Positions 24,070 through 35,506 of a stretch of 64,000 bases of DNA are shown here, piece after piece. The translations under genes were made by a program, and so were the position numbers. This DNA comes from Vicia villosa (lineage: Eukaryota; Streptophyta; Magnoliopsida; Fabales; Fabaceae). The DNA lies in contig NC_081185.1 of the NCBI RefSeq assembly GCF_029867415.1, positions 84,449,712-84,513,711 on the forward strand, in the 5' to 3' direction. Under the pieces are notes generated by a model that worked only from the letters and a program-made list of their open reading frames with translations, was not told where the DNA came from and searched no databases. Positions within the stretch are counted from its first letter, which is position 1, and every line of letters starts with the position of its first letter.

Positions 24070-25427
24070 TGGTCAGTTAATTTTTATGTTGCGGTGAGCA
24101 AGAGTCGCCACCGACTTTTATTTTGTCCAATTTTAGGAAAGGTAAAAAGTACAAAAAAAGACCTTTTTTTTAAAAAAAAAAAAAAGGGGCTCGGGGGTAA
24201 GTTATGAAAAGGGAAGGTGCAAGCACCCTTTTCATCCGTAGTTATCTACGGGCTCTTAACCTGCTTAGCTCATGTTTGTTTGTTTTTTAGTTGAAAAAAG
24301 GCATAAGGACTTTAGCGTAAATGCGTAGCCTTAGTTTTTCGAAATAGTATTGAAAAGATATTTTTTATTGAGCTAGGCAGATTAAGAGCACTACCCTAAC
24401 TAATTGGTCTTTTTCTATACTTTTTACGGTTCCTAGGACTATCCATACTATTTAGAAGTAGGTAGTCCTTGTTTATATTGGACGTATGGGTCATCGAAGG
24501 GTCATCAAGGTCGTTTGAAGGCAACAAGTAGAGGTACCTTTAGCAATTTCGAAGGGACAAATAATCTCAATCGAGGGACTAGATCATGCATTTGTAGGCA
24601 GCAATTCGAGGGTCATCGAGGGACCGTGATCTTTGATGATTTTTTGTTTATCGAGGGACGTTTGCTTTAGATACCTCTACATTCAAGGGACACGACCTTT
24701 ATTCGTAGGCAACCAAGAGAGGCGTACCTTAGGGGCGAGTGTGTGAAGCAATCACGTGTGTCTTTTTCAGAATATTTATCTTTTCAGTTAGTGATCTAAA
24801 TTGTATTTAATTTCTTTTCACTCCCTAAATTACTAACTCATGCAGGTATATAGTACAAAAATAAAAAGCAGAAAAATAAGAGAGTCCTAACTATTACAGG
24901 GCTTCGGGGAGAGGGATTACAATTTTAAACGAGTGGGGATAAAAAATTATTACAAACCCACAATTAAAACGAAAATGAAAGATTAATATATACAAACTAT
25001 AAACGTCTACAGAATAGTCACATGCTCAAGACGGTACCTCACAAAAAAATCAAAAAAAGTGTTAGTACGAATATATATAAATGATGCATGAATAATGATG
25101 AAGAATACTAAACAAATATTAACAAAAGAAAATATATAAATAAGCATGTTAAATCTAAAAAGAAATCAAACTACATATTTTTGTATTTTTATAATAGAAA
25201 TTAATTAAATGACTAAACTAATTAATTAATAGTAATTGAAATAAAACAAAATTGTGAAATTAACTAAACAACATCTTAATATATATAAATCCAAGGTTGT
25301 CATGATGGCAACCCTAGCCACATGTCACCTTGGTAGCAACTCTAAACAAATCCTAGCCACATGTCACATCAGTAGCAACTCTAGATATAATCCCTAATTG
25401 TATTTTTACTAATTTGTCCCTACATTA

Positions 25428-25739
25428 AAAATAAATAATAATAATAATAATAACTATAATAATAATAAACATAATAAAAAAAATAATAAACATAATAATA
25501 ATAACTATAATAATAATAAACATAATAAAAATAATAATAATTATACTTATAAATCTATTTTACAAATATATCTATCATTATTTCATTTTTTATTTGTCTT
25601 TCTCCTTTGTCCATCTATTTTACAAATATATTTATGTTTAAAACATAAATTACTTATTTAAATATAAATATTATGATAAATATAATATTATATAATCTTT
25701 GCTACTCACAAAAATAAAAAGTAAGATAATAATAATAGA

Positions 25740-25790
<51 letters not shown>
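25428..25790. repeat. TAA/ATA microsatellites in the Helitron
   Basis: Imperfect (AAT)n with AACATAAT interruptions lies at about 25428-25545, and a long nearly pure (TAA)n at about 25740-25790. Confidence 0.85.
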
Positions 25791-25791
<1 letters not shown>

Positions 25792-27506
25792 TTTTAGCCA
25801 AAAGGAATTTCCCTGTAAAAAATCTTCTAAATTACATAAATATTTTTTTAATATGAATTTCATGAAACTAAATTAAAAAAATATATTTTTTAAAAACTTT
25901 ATAATAGTAATAATGAATAGAATAACTATGAAAGGAAACTAATGGATAAATTAAAATTTTTAGAAAATATAAAAAATAAATAATAAGGACAGTGAATGGT
26001 TAAATAATTAGAATGAATATATTATTATAATACCCTACTCTGCTATTAAAAAAATATAATAATAACCTAAAAATTTCATTGTTAAAATAAAAATAAAATT
26101 ACTCAAATCCCTTGAAAAATATGAAGAAAAAAAATAAAGAAAAAAACAGATAAAAGTTAAAGAATTACAGTTAATATAATATTCTAATAATAATAATTTA
26201 AGAAATTCATTGATGAAATAATATATAAATATGACTCATAAATATTTAAATTATATTTTGTTTAGCTATTATGTAACTCTTATTATTTAATTATCACAAA
26301 AATAATTTTAAAAAATAAATGTAATTAATAAAATAAATGTATTAATATACTAATTAAATCTTGCAGTTACATCTTTTTATGTTCTGTAACTCCTATTATT
26401 AAATTATGGGAGTTTTTATGTTTTATAACTCCTATTATTTAATTATGACAATAAACTCATTTATAATGATATAAATTATAATTAACAACTTAATTGATTA
26501 TTATTTTCGTTATTTATTATCATTCTATTCATATTCATGTGTGTATATATGTGTGTGTGCGTGTGTGATATTGAGTTATCATTGTTTTTTCCAGACAAAT
26601 CATTGGTGGTGCTTGATCGTGATCTTCATATTTTGTAGAATTATTTTTGTCTCACTATACATATGTATCTTGCCGTTTGTTTTGTGACATAATAGAAACT
26701 CGAGCTATTTTTTTTCCAATATTTAAACTTTAGTTTATATTGATATAAGTCATATAACTTTTGTTAGTTTGCTCTTCTAACTATTTTTATAGTTTTTTAT
26801 TGGTTGATGTGATATGACTTTTTTCCATGTGAATAAGAAGATTATGTTAAAATTGTATTACATTATAGTTGTTTGGGAAGTCTAATATTCATTCAGGTAA
26901 GCGCATGTGTATAGCCATATATTTGCATAATTGAAAACTCTTATTTTTATTGATATAATTTTTTGTTAGTTAGTTATTCTACTTTTTTTTCTTATTTTTT
27001 ATTTTTGTATTGAATAACATAAATATAATTATTTTTTCTCCTGTGAATCAGGAGTACAAGATATATATGAGACTTACATTTTTTTAGCTCTTGCATCTCG
27101 GTGGTTCTAGAGGTCTATGAGATTGTTGTGACATAGATACATATATTTTTAATCATAATATATTCTAATTTCTACTATATTATTATTGTTATTATTACAT
27201 TTATTTGTATTAAAGTTATTTATTAGTTAAAGAAGAATAGTTTCACTACATATATACGACATATATGATATTCAATAAAGAAATTATTTTTATATATTCT
27301 TATTATATTGGCATTTAAAAAAAAATTATAACCTCTTGCACTAAATTTTTTTAAACTATACTATTAAACAAAAAAATTTCACATACATATTAATGTTATT
27401 TTTATACACATCTAAAATGAATGTTTTATATTTTAAATTTTGACGTATTCTTTTGTTAGTAGTATAACAATGTTAAATTATTTCTCAAATAGTAAATTTA
27501 TTCTTT

Positions 27507-27998
27507 AAAATAAAAATAATAAACGACGATATAAAATCTTATCTAAAAAAAGTGTCACTATAAAAAAAAATAATCTACTTTTGAAAATATTTCTTTTCAT
27601 TAATCTTTATAACTTTTAACTCTCACTTTTTTGTATGAAATCTTTAAATTCCACCTTAATAGCTCTTACTTTAATATTTATAATAATATAGTGTCTCAAT
27701 AAAATTAAAAGTTATAACTAATACACACTATAGACAATACATGAAAATTAAAAATAAAATAAATAAATGACGATATAAAATCTTATCTAAAAAGAGTGTC
27801 ACTATAAAAAAATAATTTACTTTTGAAAATATTTCTTTTCATTAATCTTTATAATTTTTAACTCTCACTTTTTTGTATGAAATCTTTAAATCCCACCTTA
27901 ATAGCTCTTACTTTAATATTATAAAAATATAGTGTCTCAATAAAATTAAAAGTTATAACTAATATACACTATAGACAATACATGAAAATTAAAAATAA
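27507..27998. repeat. 244-bp tandem duplication in the Helitron
   Basis: Two adjacent copies contain GACGATATAAAATCTTATCT, beginning at 27525 and 27769, so the period is 244 bp. Both continue through AGTGTCACTATA, TAATAGCTCTTACTTTAATA and CAATACATGAAAATTAAAAA with few changes, which suggests a recent duplication. Confidence 0.85.
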
Positions 27999-28559
27999 GT
28001 TTTAATTGAAACAATAAATACTATATAACAAAAATGAAAAATAAAAGAAATAAAGTAAGAATTAAAGAATTTGATGTTTTCATATACTTTGCTATTTAAA
28101 AAAAAATTAATTAACTTACGTGTAACAAAATTGATGGGAATTGAGTTACATTTTAAATCAAGTAATTATTTATTTATATTATTATATTCATAATCGTGTG
28201 TATATAAATGTATAATATTGAATTATAATAATTGAATATATATTTTTTGGATTTTATAATCATAATAATAAATATAATAGCAATATTTTAAAGTTTAAAA
28301 TATTATATACAATGACAATAATATATTATAGGTCAACCGCGCAACGCGCTGGTCAACATTCTAGTAACACTAATTAAGACAAAATCAAAGGAAGTGCAAC
28401 TAAAAATGGAGAACTGTGCAAAATAGCCCAAGGCCGATTAATCTTCAAATCCTAATTCTAGTTATAATAGGATTAGATTAATAAAAATTTAAAAAAAAAA
28501 AACAACAAAATATTCTCCTTAAAAAAAACGGACTACACACCACACTTGGAAGTCTCTCT

Positions 28560-29110
28560 TAATTTTTCTTTGACTTTTTCAAAATAAGCGGTTAGCCAAC
28601 GAATAATGAACAAGTGGCAATTCATTTTTAATAATAAAAACCAAAACCAACAATAATAAATGAATGGTGGACATAGAGACTCAAGTTCTTTTCTTCACAC
28701 GTTTTCTATCTTCCTAAAAAATTCTCAGAAAACCAAATCGAAAGTTCACATCAACACCAAGAATCAAAGAGCAAGAGTAATACCGGGACGAGATCGATTA
28801 ATGGCTAGCGAAATCGGAATCGACGGTGGGGCGGAATGGTTGACGGTGGCTACAAGTGAGGAGGTTCGCGGTTCGGATATGTGGCTTCGTCGGAGCCGAT
28901 GGCTGTAGCGACCTCGTCATGGGCGGAGATCAGCCGTGGTTGGCTTTTGACGACGGATCTGGTGCGGTTGTGTTAGGCCGACAAGGGTGATGTGTTCACA
29001 CGGAGGAGAATTCATTCCGCCGAGGACGTGACCGTCGCGGGTGACCCGATCTGCGGCTATCGGTGTTGGATTATTGTTCTCCTCATAGCTACCTGCAGAA
29101 TCAAATCAAT
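28560..29110 (+). other. GC-rich island in the LTR of D with antisense ATG leader-like sequence
   Basis: About 28750-29090 is clearly GC-richer than the surrounding LTR. On the plus strand (antisense to D) it looks like a 5' leader followed by ATG at 28801 (MASEIGIDGGAEWLTVAT...), a frame of 35 codons within the longer frame 28660-28908. The same island, with the frame intact, is in the other LTR at 36995-37243. I do not recognise the peptide. It may be a captured host fragment or the transcribed R region of the LTR; no function is claimed. Confidence 0.4.
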
Positions 29111-29866
29111 AACAAAGAACAAAAATTGTATCAGAACTTTCTGTACGTTGTTGTTAAATGATTCTTGAATATTGATTGTAATTTTTGTTCTGCTTTTGTT
29201 TTCAATCTGAGATCTTTTGGATTTATGATGATGATTGTGATGTTGTGAGGTTCAACAATGGTTTTGTTTTGGTTTAGAACTTTTATTTTGAAATATGGTA
29301 AATAATTTGTCTTAGAATATATACAAAGTTGTTCTGGTGTTTGAATTTGTAACAATAGGGAGTTTTGCTAATGTGTGAAAAAATTGGTGTAGAGTGGTAT
29401 GTGATAGAGAGGAAGAGTAGACTAGGTTAGGATTTGTTTATACTGTACGTGTGCGGTCCCCCTTGTTAATGTAAGAATGTTAGTTTATATAACAAAACAT
29501 TAGGTTAAGTAAAATAGGAAAATAATTAAAATTAAATTAGGGCAATAAAAACCCAAAAGTAACATAAATATATTTTCTTGATTCTTTCTAAAAATAGAAA
29601 TTAAATATTTAAATGTTAATTGACTTGGTTTAAAAGAATAAAAACTACTTATATATTTTTTTTGATTTTTTTGGCTAAAAAAGCATAAAAATGACAAAAA
29701 GTAGAGAATAAATATTTTTTTGAAAATTTTAATTAAATAATACGAAAATTAAAAAATTAAATGATAAAAATACAACTTTTTGATGTTTTTATGATTTTTT
29801 TTTAATAAATGTAAAAATAAAGCGAAAGGAATAAAATTAGAAACAACTAAAAAAAATGTTAGAAGT

Positions 29867-29924
29867 GGGATCCGAACCCGGGACCTTGTACCTACAAACC
29901 TTACTTCCTTACCAATTGTGCTAT
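29867..29924 (-). promoter_or_regulatory. tRNA-like A-box/B-box block in the LTR of D
   Basis: Minus strand: A-box-like TAGCACAATTGG begins at 29923 and B-box GGTTCGGATCCC begins at 29878, start-to-start 45 bp. It has the sense orientation of the element, about 240 bp from the LTR start, so closer to the U3 edge than in A, E and F. The equivalent position of the second LTR is hidden by the gap. Confidence 0.65.
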
Positions 29925-30163
29925 ATTATTTATTCAAAATAAAAAGTCAATTGAAAGTGTATGAAGCATAGGTAAGCATTTTTCTATTTATTAAAATATA
30001 ACAATTTATGAGTAAACTACTATATTTTTAAAATAGACCTTAAATCAAATATTTATAAAATTCAGGATATCAATGTAGATGAATCCAAGATTTTTATAAA
30101 AATCCAATTTTTTTAAAATAGTTTTGAATTTTTAAAAGTGTGGGCAAATTTTGGGGTATGACA

Positions 30164-30180
30164 GCTGCCCCTGTTCAATC
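30164..30180 (-). other. Polypurine tract of element D
   Basis: Minus strand TTGAACAGGGGCAGC directly precedes the LTR start at 30163. Confidence 0.75.
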
Positions 30181-30579
30181 TTCTTAAACCTGAAGATGTA
30201 AATTGGCGTATTCGCCACTCGGGATCTGAAGGTAGAAGAGGATTGAACACTAGAATACCCAAAAATTTGCACTTGCTGGTGCAGGGAGTAGTGCTATTGA
30301 TGGTTTGAATGGGCTTAAAGATGCCATAAGTTGGATTGACAGGATGTTGTCAAAGGTGGGCTTAAAGATGCCACTGGTCTTTTGATGGTATGAAAGTCAG
30401 AGTGTATTCATACGTTATACTGCAACTAAAGATGATGACAATATTATAATGAACCGTTCGTTGGGCTCTATCTGAATTGTTTCTGAATTGAATTGTTGGC
30501 TCCATTGCCGAAGTATTAGATCATTGACTCCATTGTCTTGACCACCTCTTGTTACTAAGGATCGGGATTATATTGGTGG

Positions 30580-31275
30580 CTCAATTGCCGTGACTCCATT
30601 GTCATGATCACTTTGACTCCATTGTCGTGATCAATTGTGACTCCATTGTCGGTGGCTCTATTGCCGTGATCATTTGACTCCATTGTCGTGATCAATTGTG
30701 ACTCCATTGTCGGTGGCTCTATTGCCGTGATCATTTTGACTCCATTGTCGTGATCAATTGTGACTCCATTGTCGGTGGCTCTATTGCCATGATCATTTTG
30801 ACTCCATTGTCGTGATCAATTGTGACTCCATTGTCGGTGGCTCTATTGCCGTGATCCTTTTGACTCCATTGTCATGATCAATTATGACTCCATTGTCGGT
30901 GGCTCCATTGCCGTGATCATTTTGACTCCATTGTCATGATCAATTTGTGACTCCATTGTCGGTGGCTCTATTGCCGTGATCATTTTTGACTCCATTGTCA
31001 TGATCAATTATGACTCCATTGTCGGTGGCTCCATTGCCGTGATCATTTTGACTCCATTGTCATGATCAATTTGTGACTCCATTGTCGGTGACTCTATTGC
31101 CGTGATCATTTTTTACTCCATTGTCATGATTAATTATGACTCCATTGTCGGTGGCTCCATTGCCGTGATCATTCCATTGTCATGATCAATTTGTGACTCC
31201 ATTGTCGGTGGCTCTATTGTCGTGATTATTTTTGACTCCATTGTCATGATCAATTTGTGACTCCATTGTCGGTGT
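30580..31275. repeat. ~62-bp tandem array in the 3' UTR of D
   Basis: About ten units, each made of two related half-units: TGACTCCATTGTCGGTGGCT with CTATTGCCGTGATCATT, then TGACTCCATTGTCGTGATCA. Variation is mainly C/A at CGTGATC/CATGATC and one-base length changes. The half-unit structure shows a higher-order repeat built from an older ~30-bp monomer. Confidence 0.85.
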
Positions 31276-31389
31276 ATGAATGGGCTTAGAGATGCCATTC
31301 AATGAGTTTGATAAGACATTATCGGAGACAGGCTTGCGGTTGCCGTCTAAAAGAGATACTTGTTAGAAGTCTGGAGGGACATGCTTTCT

Positions 31390-31960
31390 AGAAGGTGTGT
31401 TTGACATAGAGGTTTAGAACATCTGGGGTTCAAGCTTCCGGAATGTATATATGATGTCGTTGTCTTCAGAATGTCTGGGGGTCAAGCTTCCAGAATGTGC
31501 GTCTGATTGGAATTTTTAGAATATCCGGGGTTCAAGCTTCCGGAATGTATATCTGATAAGGATGTTTCAGAAGTCTGGGGGTTAAGCTTCCAGAATGTAC
31601 GTCTGATGTCGCTGTCTTCAGAATTTCTAGAAGGATATGCTTTCCAGAATGTCAAGATGAGCCGTACACTAGGCATTTGTTGAGAATAACAGAAGGAATC
31701 GTACATCAAGTTGTAACAACATGAGCCATCTATTTAGACTATACTAGAATGCGCCGTCCATTAGGCGATGTCGAGAGGAGCCATACATTAGGCGAGCCAT
31801 ACATTAGGTTATATCAGAAGAGGCCATACGTTAGGCGAGCCGTACACTAGGCTATTTCAGAAAGAGGCCATACATTAGGCGAGCCATACATTAGGCTGTA
31901 TCAGAAGGGGCCATACATTAGGCGAGCCATACATTAGGCTGTATTTGATTCGTTGATGAT
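31390..31960. repeat. Two further tandem arrays in the 3' UTR of D
   Basis: About 31420-31650 repeats a unit with GGGGTTCAAGCTTCCGGAAT and GTATATCTGAT. About 31735-31950 repeats GCCATACATTAGGCGAGCCA, giving a ~45-bp unit. Together with the 62-bp array, three unrelated arrays stand side by side. Confidence 0.75.
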
Positions 31961-33959
31961 GCTTGTTTGACCGGTTGGTCGACCTGAAAGACAAAGTTAG
32001 TTTTATGCAATGTCATGATGCATGTATTGTATGTTTTTTGAAATGAATGAGAGTGTTATGCATATGCCATGAGATATATGTTGTATGAATGCAAAATGTT
32101 ATTAATGATGATAGCAAATTGTAGCAGTGTTTTACGGGGAAAATAAATCCCTGACTGTTTAGCGCCTTTGAGAGATTATTTAAATCTTGACTTGACTGCC
32201 CCAGATGAATTGGACAATAACATGTTATGCCCCTTGTACATATTGGCGTTTTAGCCAACTGAGTCTGTCGTAGGAAATATTTCTGCTTTTCGAAGCACTT
32301 CTGAAGCATGCTTGTCGGGAGAGCTTCCTGAGATTTGTGCTGTTATAAGTAACATGCCCCCGTATCATGAGTTTAGGAACAATGCCCCTGATTGATCAAG
32401 ATTGGAGGTAGTTTCAACTGTGCTTGAGTGAATGTCCGTGATTGCTCAACACTTCTGAGAGATTCTTCGAATCTTGACCTGATTGCCCTAGATTGGCTGA
32501 ATTCTTACTCAATGGAGTATTATACTGCTTTGTGCCCCTGAGGGTGATCAGAATTTGAGATATTCTTGCTCGAACTCAACGGAGTTCTGAAGACAACTTG
32601 TCCCTTGAGAGGATTAAACTTTTCATCTGCCGCTCATGATGGAAGCTTTCTTGGTGTCAAGTACTTGTTCATGTGCAAAGAATGTTTTTTATGAGAAATA
32701 TAATTCTAATGCAAAGTTCATGTTTGTCTCGAAGTTTAAAAAAGAAGAATTTTTTTGAAAGGATGTCAAAACATCGATTTTTTTTATGAAAGGTGGTGTG
32801 ATACCAACTCAAACGTTTTAGCAAAAACTCCTAGGAGTCGGTTTACCGTATTCTCGTTACAGTATGCTTTCGAATTAACCCTGTTTCAATTAGGACTTTT
32901 GAGGGTTGTAACGTGGCCGGGTTCACGGTTTTAGAAAAAGGATTTTTAGGCTCAAAATTTTATTGGTGCCCACCCCCTTCGTGATGTTCTCCAACCTAAG
33001 TTCAGTTAACTCGATGCGAGCATTCATCCTTCAAGAGGAGCGTGAGACGTACGATTGAGGAATTGATGAGGTATTTGGACATGGCAGTCACTTACCTTTT
33101 ATTCTTGGTGTCTGATCACACGATCTTGAATTTATAGACACACGAATTTGCCCCTTTTATTGAGGATCTTTTTTGTTTCCCTAACTTTTGCCTGGACAAA
33201 TTCTTTTGAATTCTGAGTTTGAAGTCCAGCGGGATGCCCTAACTTTTGCCTTAGTCATTTGTTTTCAAGTTATTGACTTAGCGGGCTTTCTTTTCTCATT
33301 TTTTTTAATTCGTTCTTTTTTTTTTGAGCAAGTCGTATGATCCTGAGACGTCTTTGGTTTGTTGGAAAGATTGTGACTACCTCCTTTCTTGGTTGACGAG
33401 GGATCATCGTTGTTGTATCGTCATATTTGACCTCTTATTGCGCGAGAGATGACCATTGCGGTCTCGACTTTTCCTCAACCTCTTGAAGGATAACCATTAT
33501 TGTATCCTTATATGCGTGCTCCTGATGAATTTTGAACGCTCGATCAAGTTAACTGAACACTATCCTGCCCCTGGGTTAAATGCGAGGGTTTTTTCGTATA
33601 GAAAAAGAAACTACTGCTTCAAGGCTCAAAGGGGTTGACAAGGGATTAACTTCCTTATATCTCCAGTGTTTGGGGATTTGAAATAATGCCTGCACATCAT
33701 CAACGGGGTTTTACTCGAAAGCACACCATTTGAGATTATGGGTATTATTTGTTCGTCATTCTCCCTTCGGAGTTATCATGCTTTATCACCGAGAGTTTGG
33801 TATCACAAGCAAATAAAAACATATAAGAGCGAGAGAAAATGAATTTTTTTCAAGACAAACATATCCAATGCATCATTATTATAGTTCAAAAACAAACAAG
33901 TATTGCATCTAAACAGTATTGAACAAAAACAAGAAAGATTATGCATAAAAATGCATGAG
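31961..33959 (-). other. Internal region of D, non-coding
   Basis: No frame of meaningful length on either strand. Stretches such as TTGCCCCTGAG and GGCGTTTTAGCC recur loosely. This is the position where pro-pol should be; nothing of RT or integrase is recognisable. Confidence 0.5.
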
Positions 33960-34200
33960 AAATTTCGAATTGCCAACATTGAGGAGATTTTCTCTGTATG
34001 GACTTATTGCTTCAGAATGTCCATTGAGTCGAAGGGGAAGTTCAAATCTGGCTTGCAGGTGTGAGTATGATAGTCTTTTCATCAATCAGGTCTTGAACCT
34101 TGTCTCGGAATGGTTGATAATCATCAATCGACTGACCAAGTGCCCCAAAGTGGAAAATAAGCCAAGCGTTAGTGTCTGAGCATGCAGGACACTTTAGATT
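33960..34200 (-). pseudogene. gag: Decayed gag trace of element D
   Basis: One minus-strand frame (about 34195 to 34030) reads through a block resembling the Gag zinc-knuckle region of Ogre-like elements: FGALGQSIDDY followed by FRDKVQDLIDEKTIILTPAS, parallel to the C..H..GAPGH..C - KYEVQRLV segment of element A at 51442-51540. Stops and lost Cys/His residues show it is not functional. It ties D to the Ogre/Tat group. Confidence 0.5.
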
Positions 34201-35485
34201 GCTTCTAGGAAGAAGATTCTGGCAAAGTCACACAACAGTTGTAAGTGTCCAGCTTTAGGGATTTGAGGCAGAAAATGATAAGCTCGTTGTCTGGAAACCT
34301 GTTATGCAATGATATGTATGCAAATGCATATGCAATGTTTTCAAGGATCTTTTTGGAACCCAATTTGCAACATTGAAATGTAGTTGCAGCTTTGTTGAAG
34401 AACTACGACTTCCATCTTTGAACGTCCTTCTTTAAGAATCAGGCTCACCATATCTAGTGGGCCATAGCCTCTGATTCGGGGTATGGTACTTTTGAGCATA
34501 AAAGCATGTGGCTAAAGGAAAATAAATCCTCTTGCCCCTTGATAGGAACTGTACCCTTGAGTTTGAAGGCATCTGGCTAGAGGAAAATAAATCCTCTTGC
34601 CCCTTGTCAGAAGTTTAGGCTCTTGATAGTCTTTCCATAGTACTTGGAAAGTATGCGCCATGAATCCCTAAGATCCTTGAAAAAGGTTAGTAAACATGTT
34701 AGGTAAAAGCATGGCCAAGTGAGTCCTACACATAAAACCTACAAGGAAATCAAATCGTTAGGGTATGAACAAATCCTGCAAGAAGATCAAGTTGTTAGGG
34801 TATAACAAATCCTGCAAGGAAATCAAACGGTTAGGGTATAACAAATCCTGCAAGGAAACCAAACGGTTAGATAATGAATACAAACAAGTCACACAAGTAG
34901 CCTTAGGTTTAAAGGCTTGCATGAAGTTCATAAGTAAGTACCCTCCCCACTGAAGTTTAGTTGGCTCAACCTGTCCTATATAAAGATCGGGTTCTAGGGG
35001 GCTCATATCATTGACCTTTCTCGAAGGCGCTTATCCCAGTTCGGCGATCGAATCACCAAACAAAAAGGTCCCGAAAGTCCAGTCCATATGAGTGTAGCTT
35101 CGAGTATCAACTAACTTCAGTCGGAACCAAAGCCAGTCATCTCGCTACTTCCTAAAGGGCCAAAGTTTAGTTCAACTAAGGTTCTAGGGGCGAATTAGTG
35201 CTTAATGACACCACGCGGTAGCCAAGCATTTCCTCGAGTCGGATCCCAAGGAACACCAGGACAAACCAATGTGTCACACTAACGATGGCCATCAGATCAA
35301 CCACATCAGTATACGCTGTGCAGTCTCCTTGATCTCATGCCATTTATCTAAGGTACTCAGATCCGGGTGTAGGATCTTTCACACAATAACAAACCCAAGC
35401 AATTCCCTTAAAAATAAAGCATGCAAACAAACAATTAAAACATTTATAATGAACTAAGCCCTAAGGTAAACCCCTCTTAAAGATT
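34201..35485 (-). other. 5' leader of D with a short tandem array
   Basis: At about 34735-34880 a ~38-bp unit (TCCTGCAAGGAAATCAAACG, GTTAGGGTATAACAAA) occurs four times. A second near-duplicate lies at 34500-34620 (GGCTAAAGGAAAATAAATCC / GGCTAGAGGAAAATAAATCC). The rest, up to the PBS, shows nothing coding. Confidence 0.6.
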
Positions 35486-35503
35486 CCCCAGCAGAGTCGC
35501 CAG
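35486..35503 (-). other. Primer binding site of D, tRNA-Arg type
   Basis: Minus strand TGGCGACTCTGCTGGGGA, the Ogre-type PBS, four bases after the LTR end (..TTACA at 35507). It orients D and identifies the right-hand LTR as the 5' LTR. Confidence 0.88.
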
Positions 35504-35506
35504 TTC

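Larger units (their letters stand above)
25274..28364 (+). mobile_element. Non-autonomous Helitron, complete
   Basis: It starts TCTTAATATATATAAATCC and ends with the GC-rich hairpin region CCGCGCAACGCGCTGG followed by ATTCTAG, the TC...CTAG termini of Helitrons. The host bases are A (25273) and T (28365), the obligatory A/T insertion site with no duplication. The other LTR of D preserves the uninterrupted site at 36701/36702 (ACAACA^TAACAC). Length is 3,091 bp, very AT-rich. It has no Rep/helicase ORF, so it depends on an autonomous partner. Confidence 0.93.
24070..30163 (-). repeat. 3' LTR of element D (about 3.0 kb plus Helitron)
   Basis: The minus-strand start is at 30163 (TGTCATACCCCAAAATTTGC) next to the polypurine tract CAGGGGCAGC. 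The left end is taken as the TG at 24070; it differs from the other copy over the last ~125 bp. Matching blocks: 24200-25273 with 35640-36701 and 28365-29511 with 36702-37846. Confidence 0.8.

Noticed and set aside
28660..28908. 82-codon frame as a protein gene (also at 36995-37243)
   Set aside because: Its double occurrence comes from the LTR duplication, not selection; no homologue recognised. Kept only as a GC-rich island.
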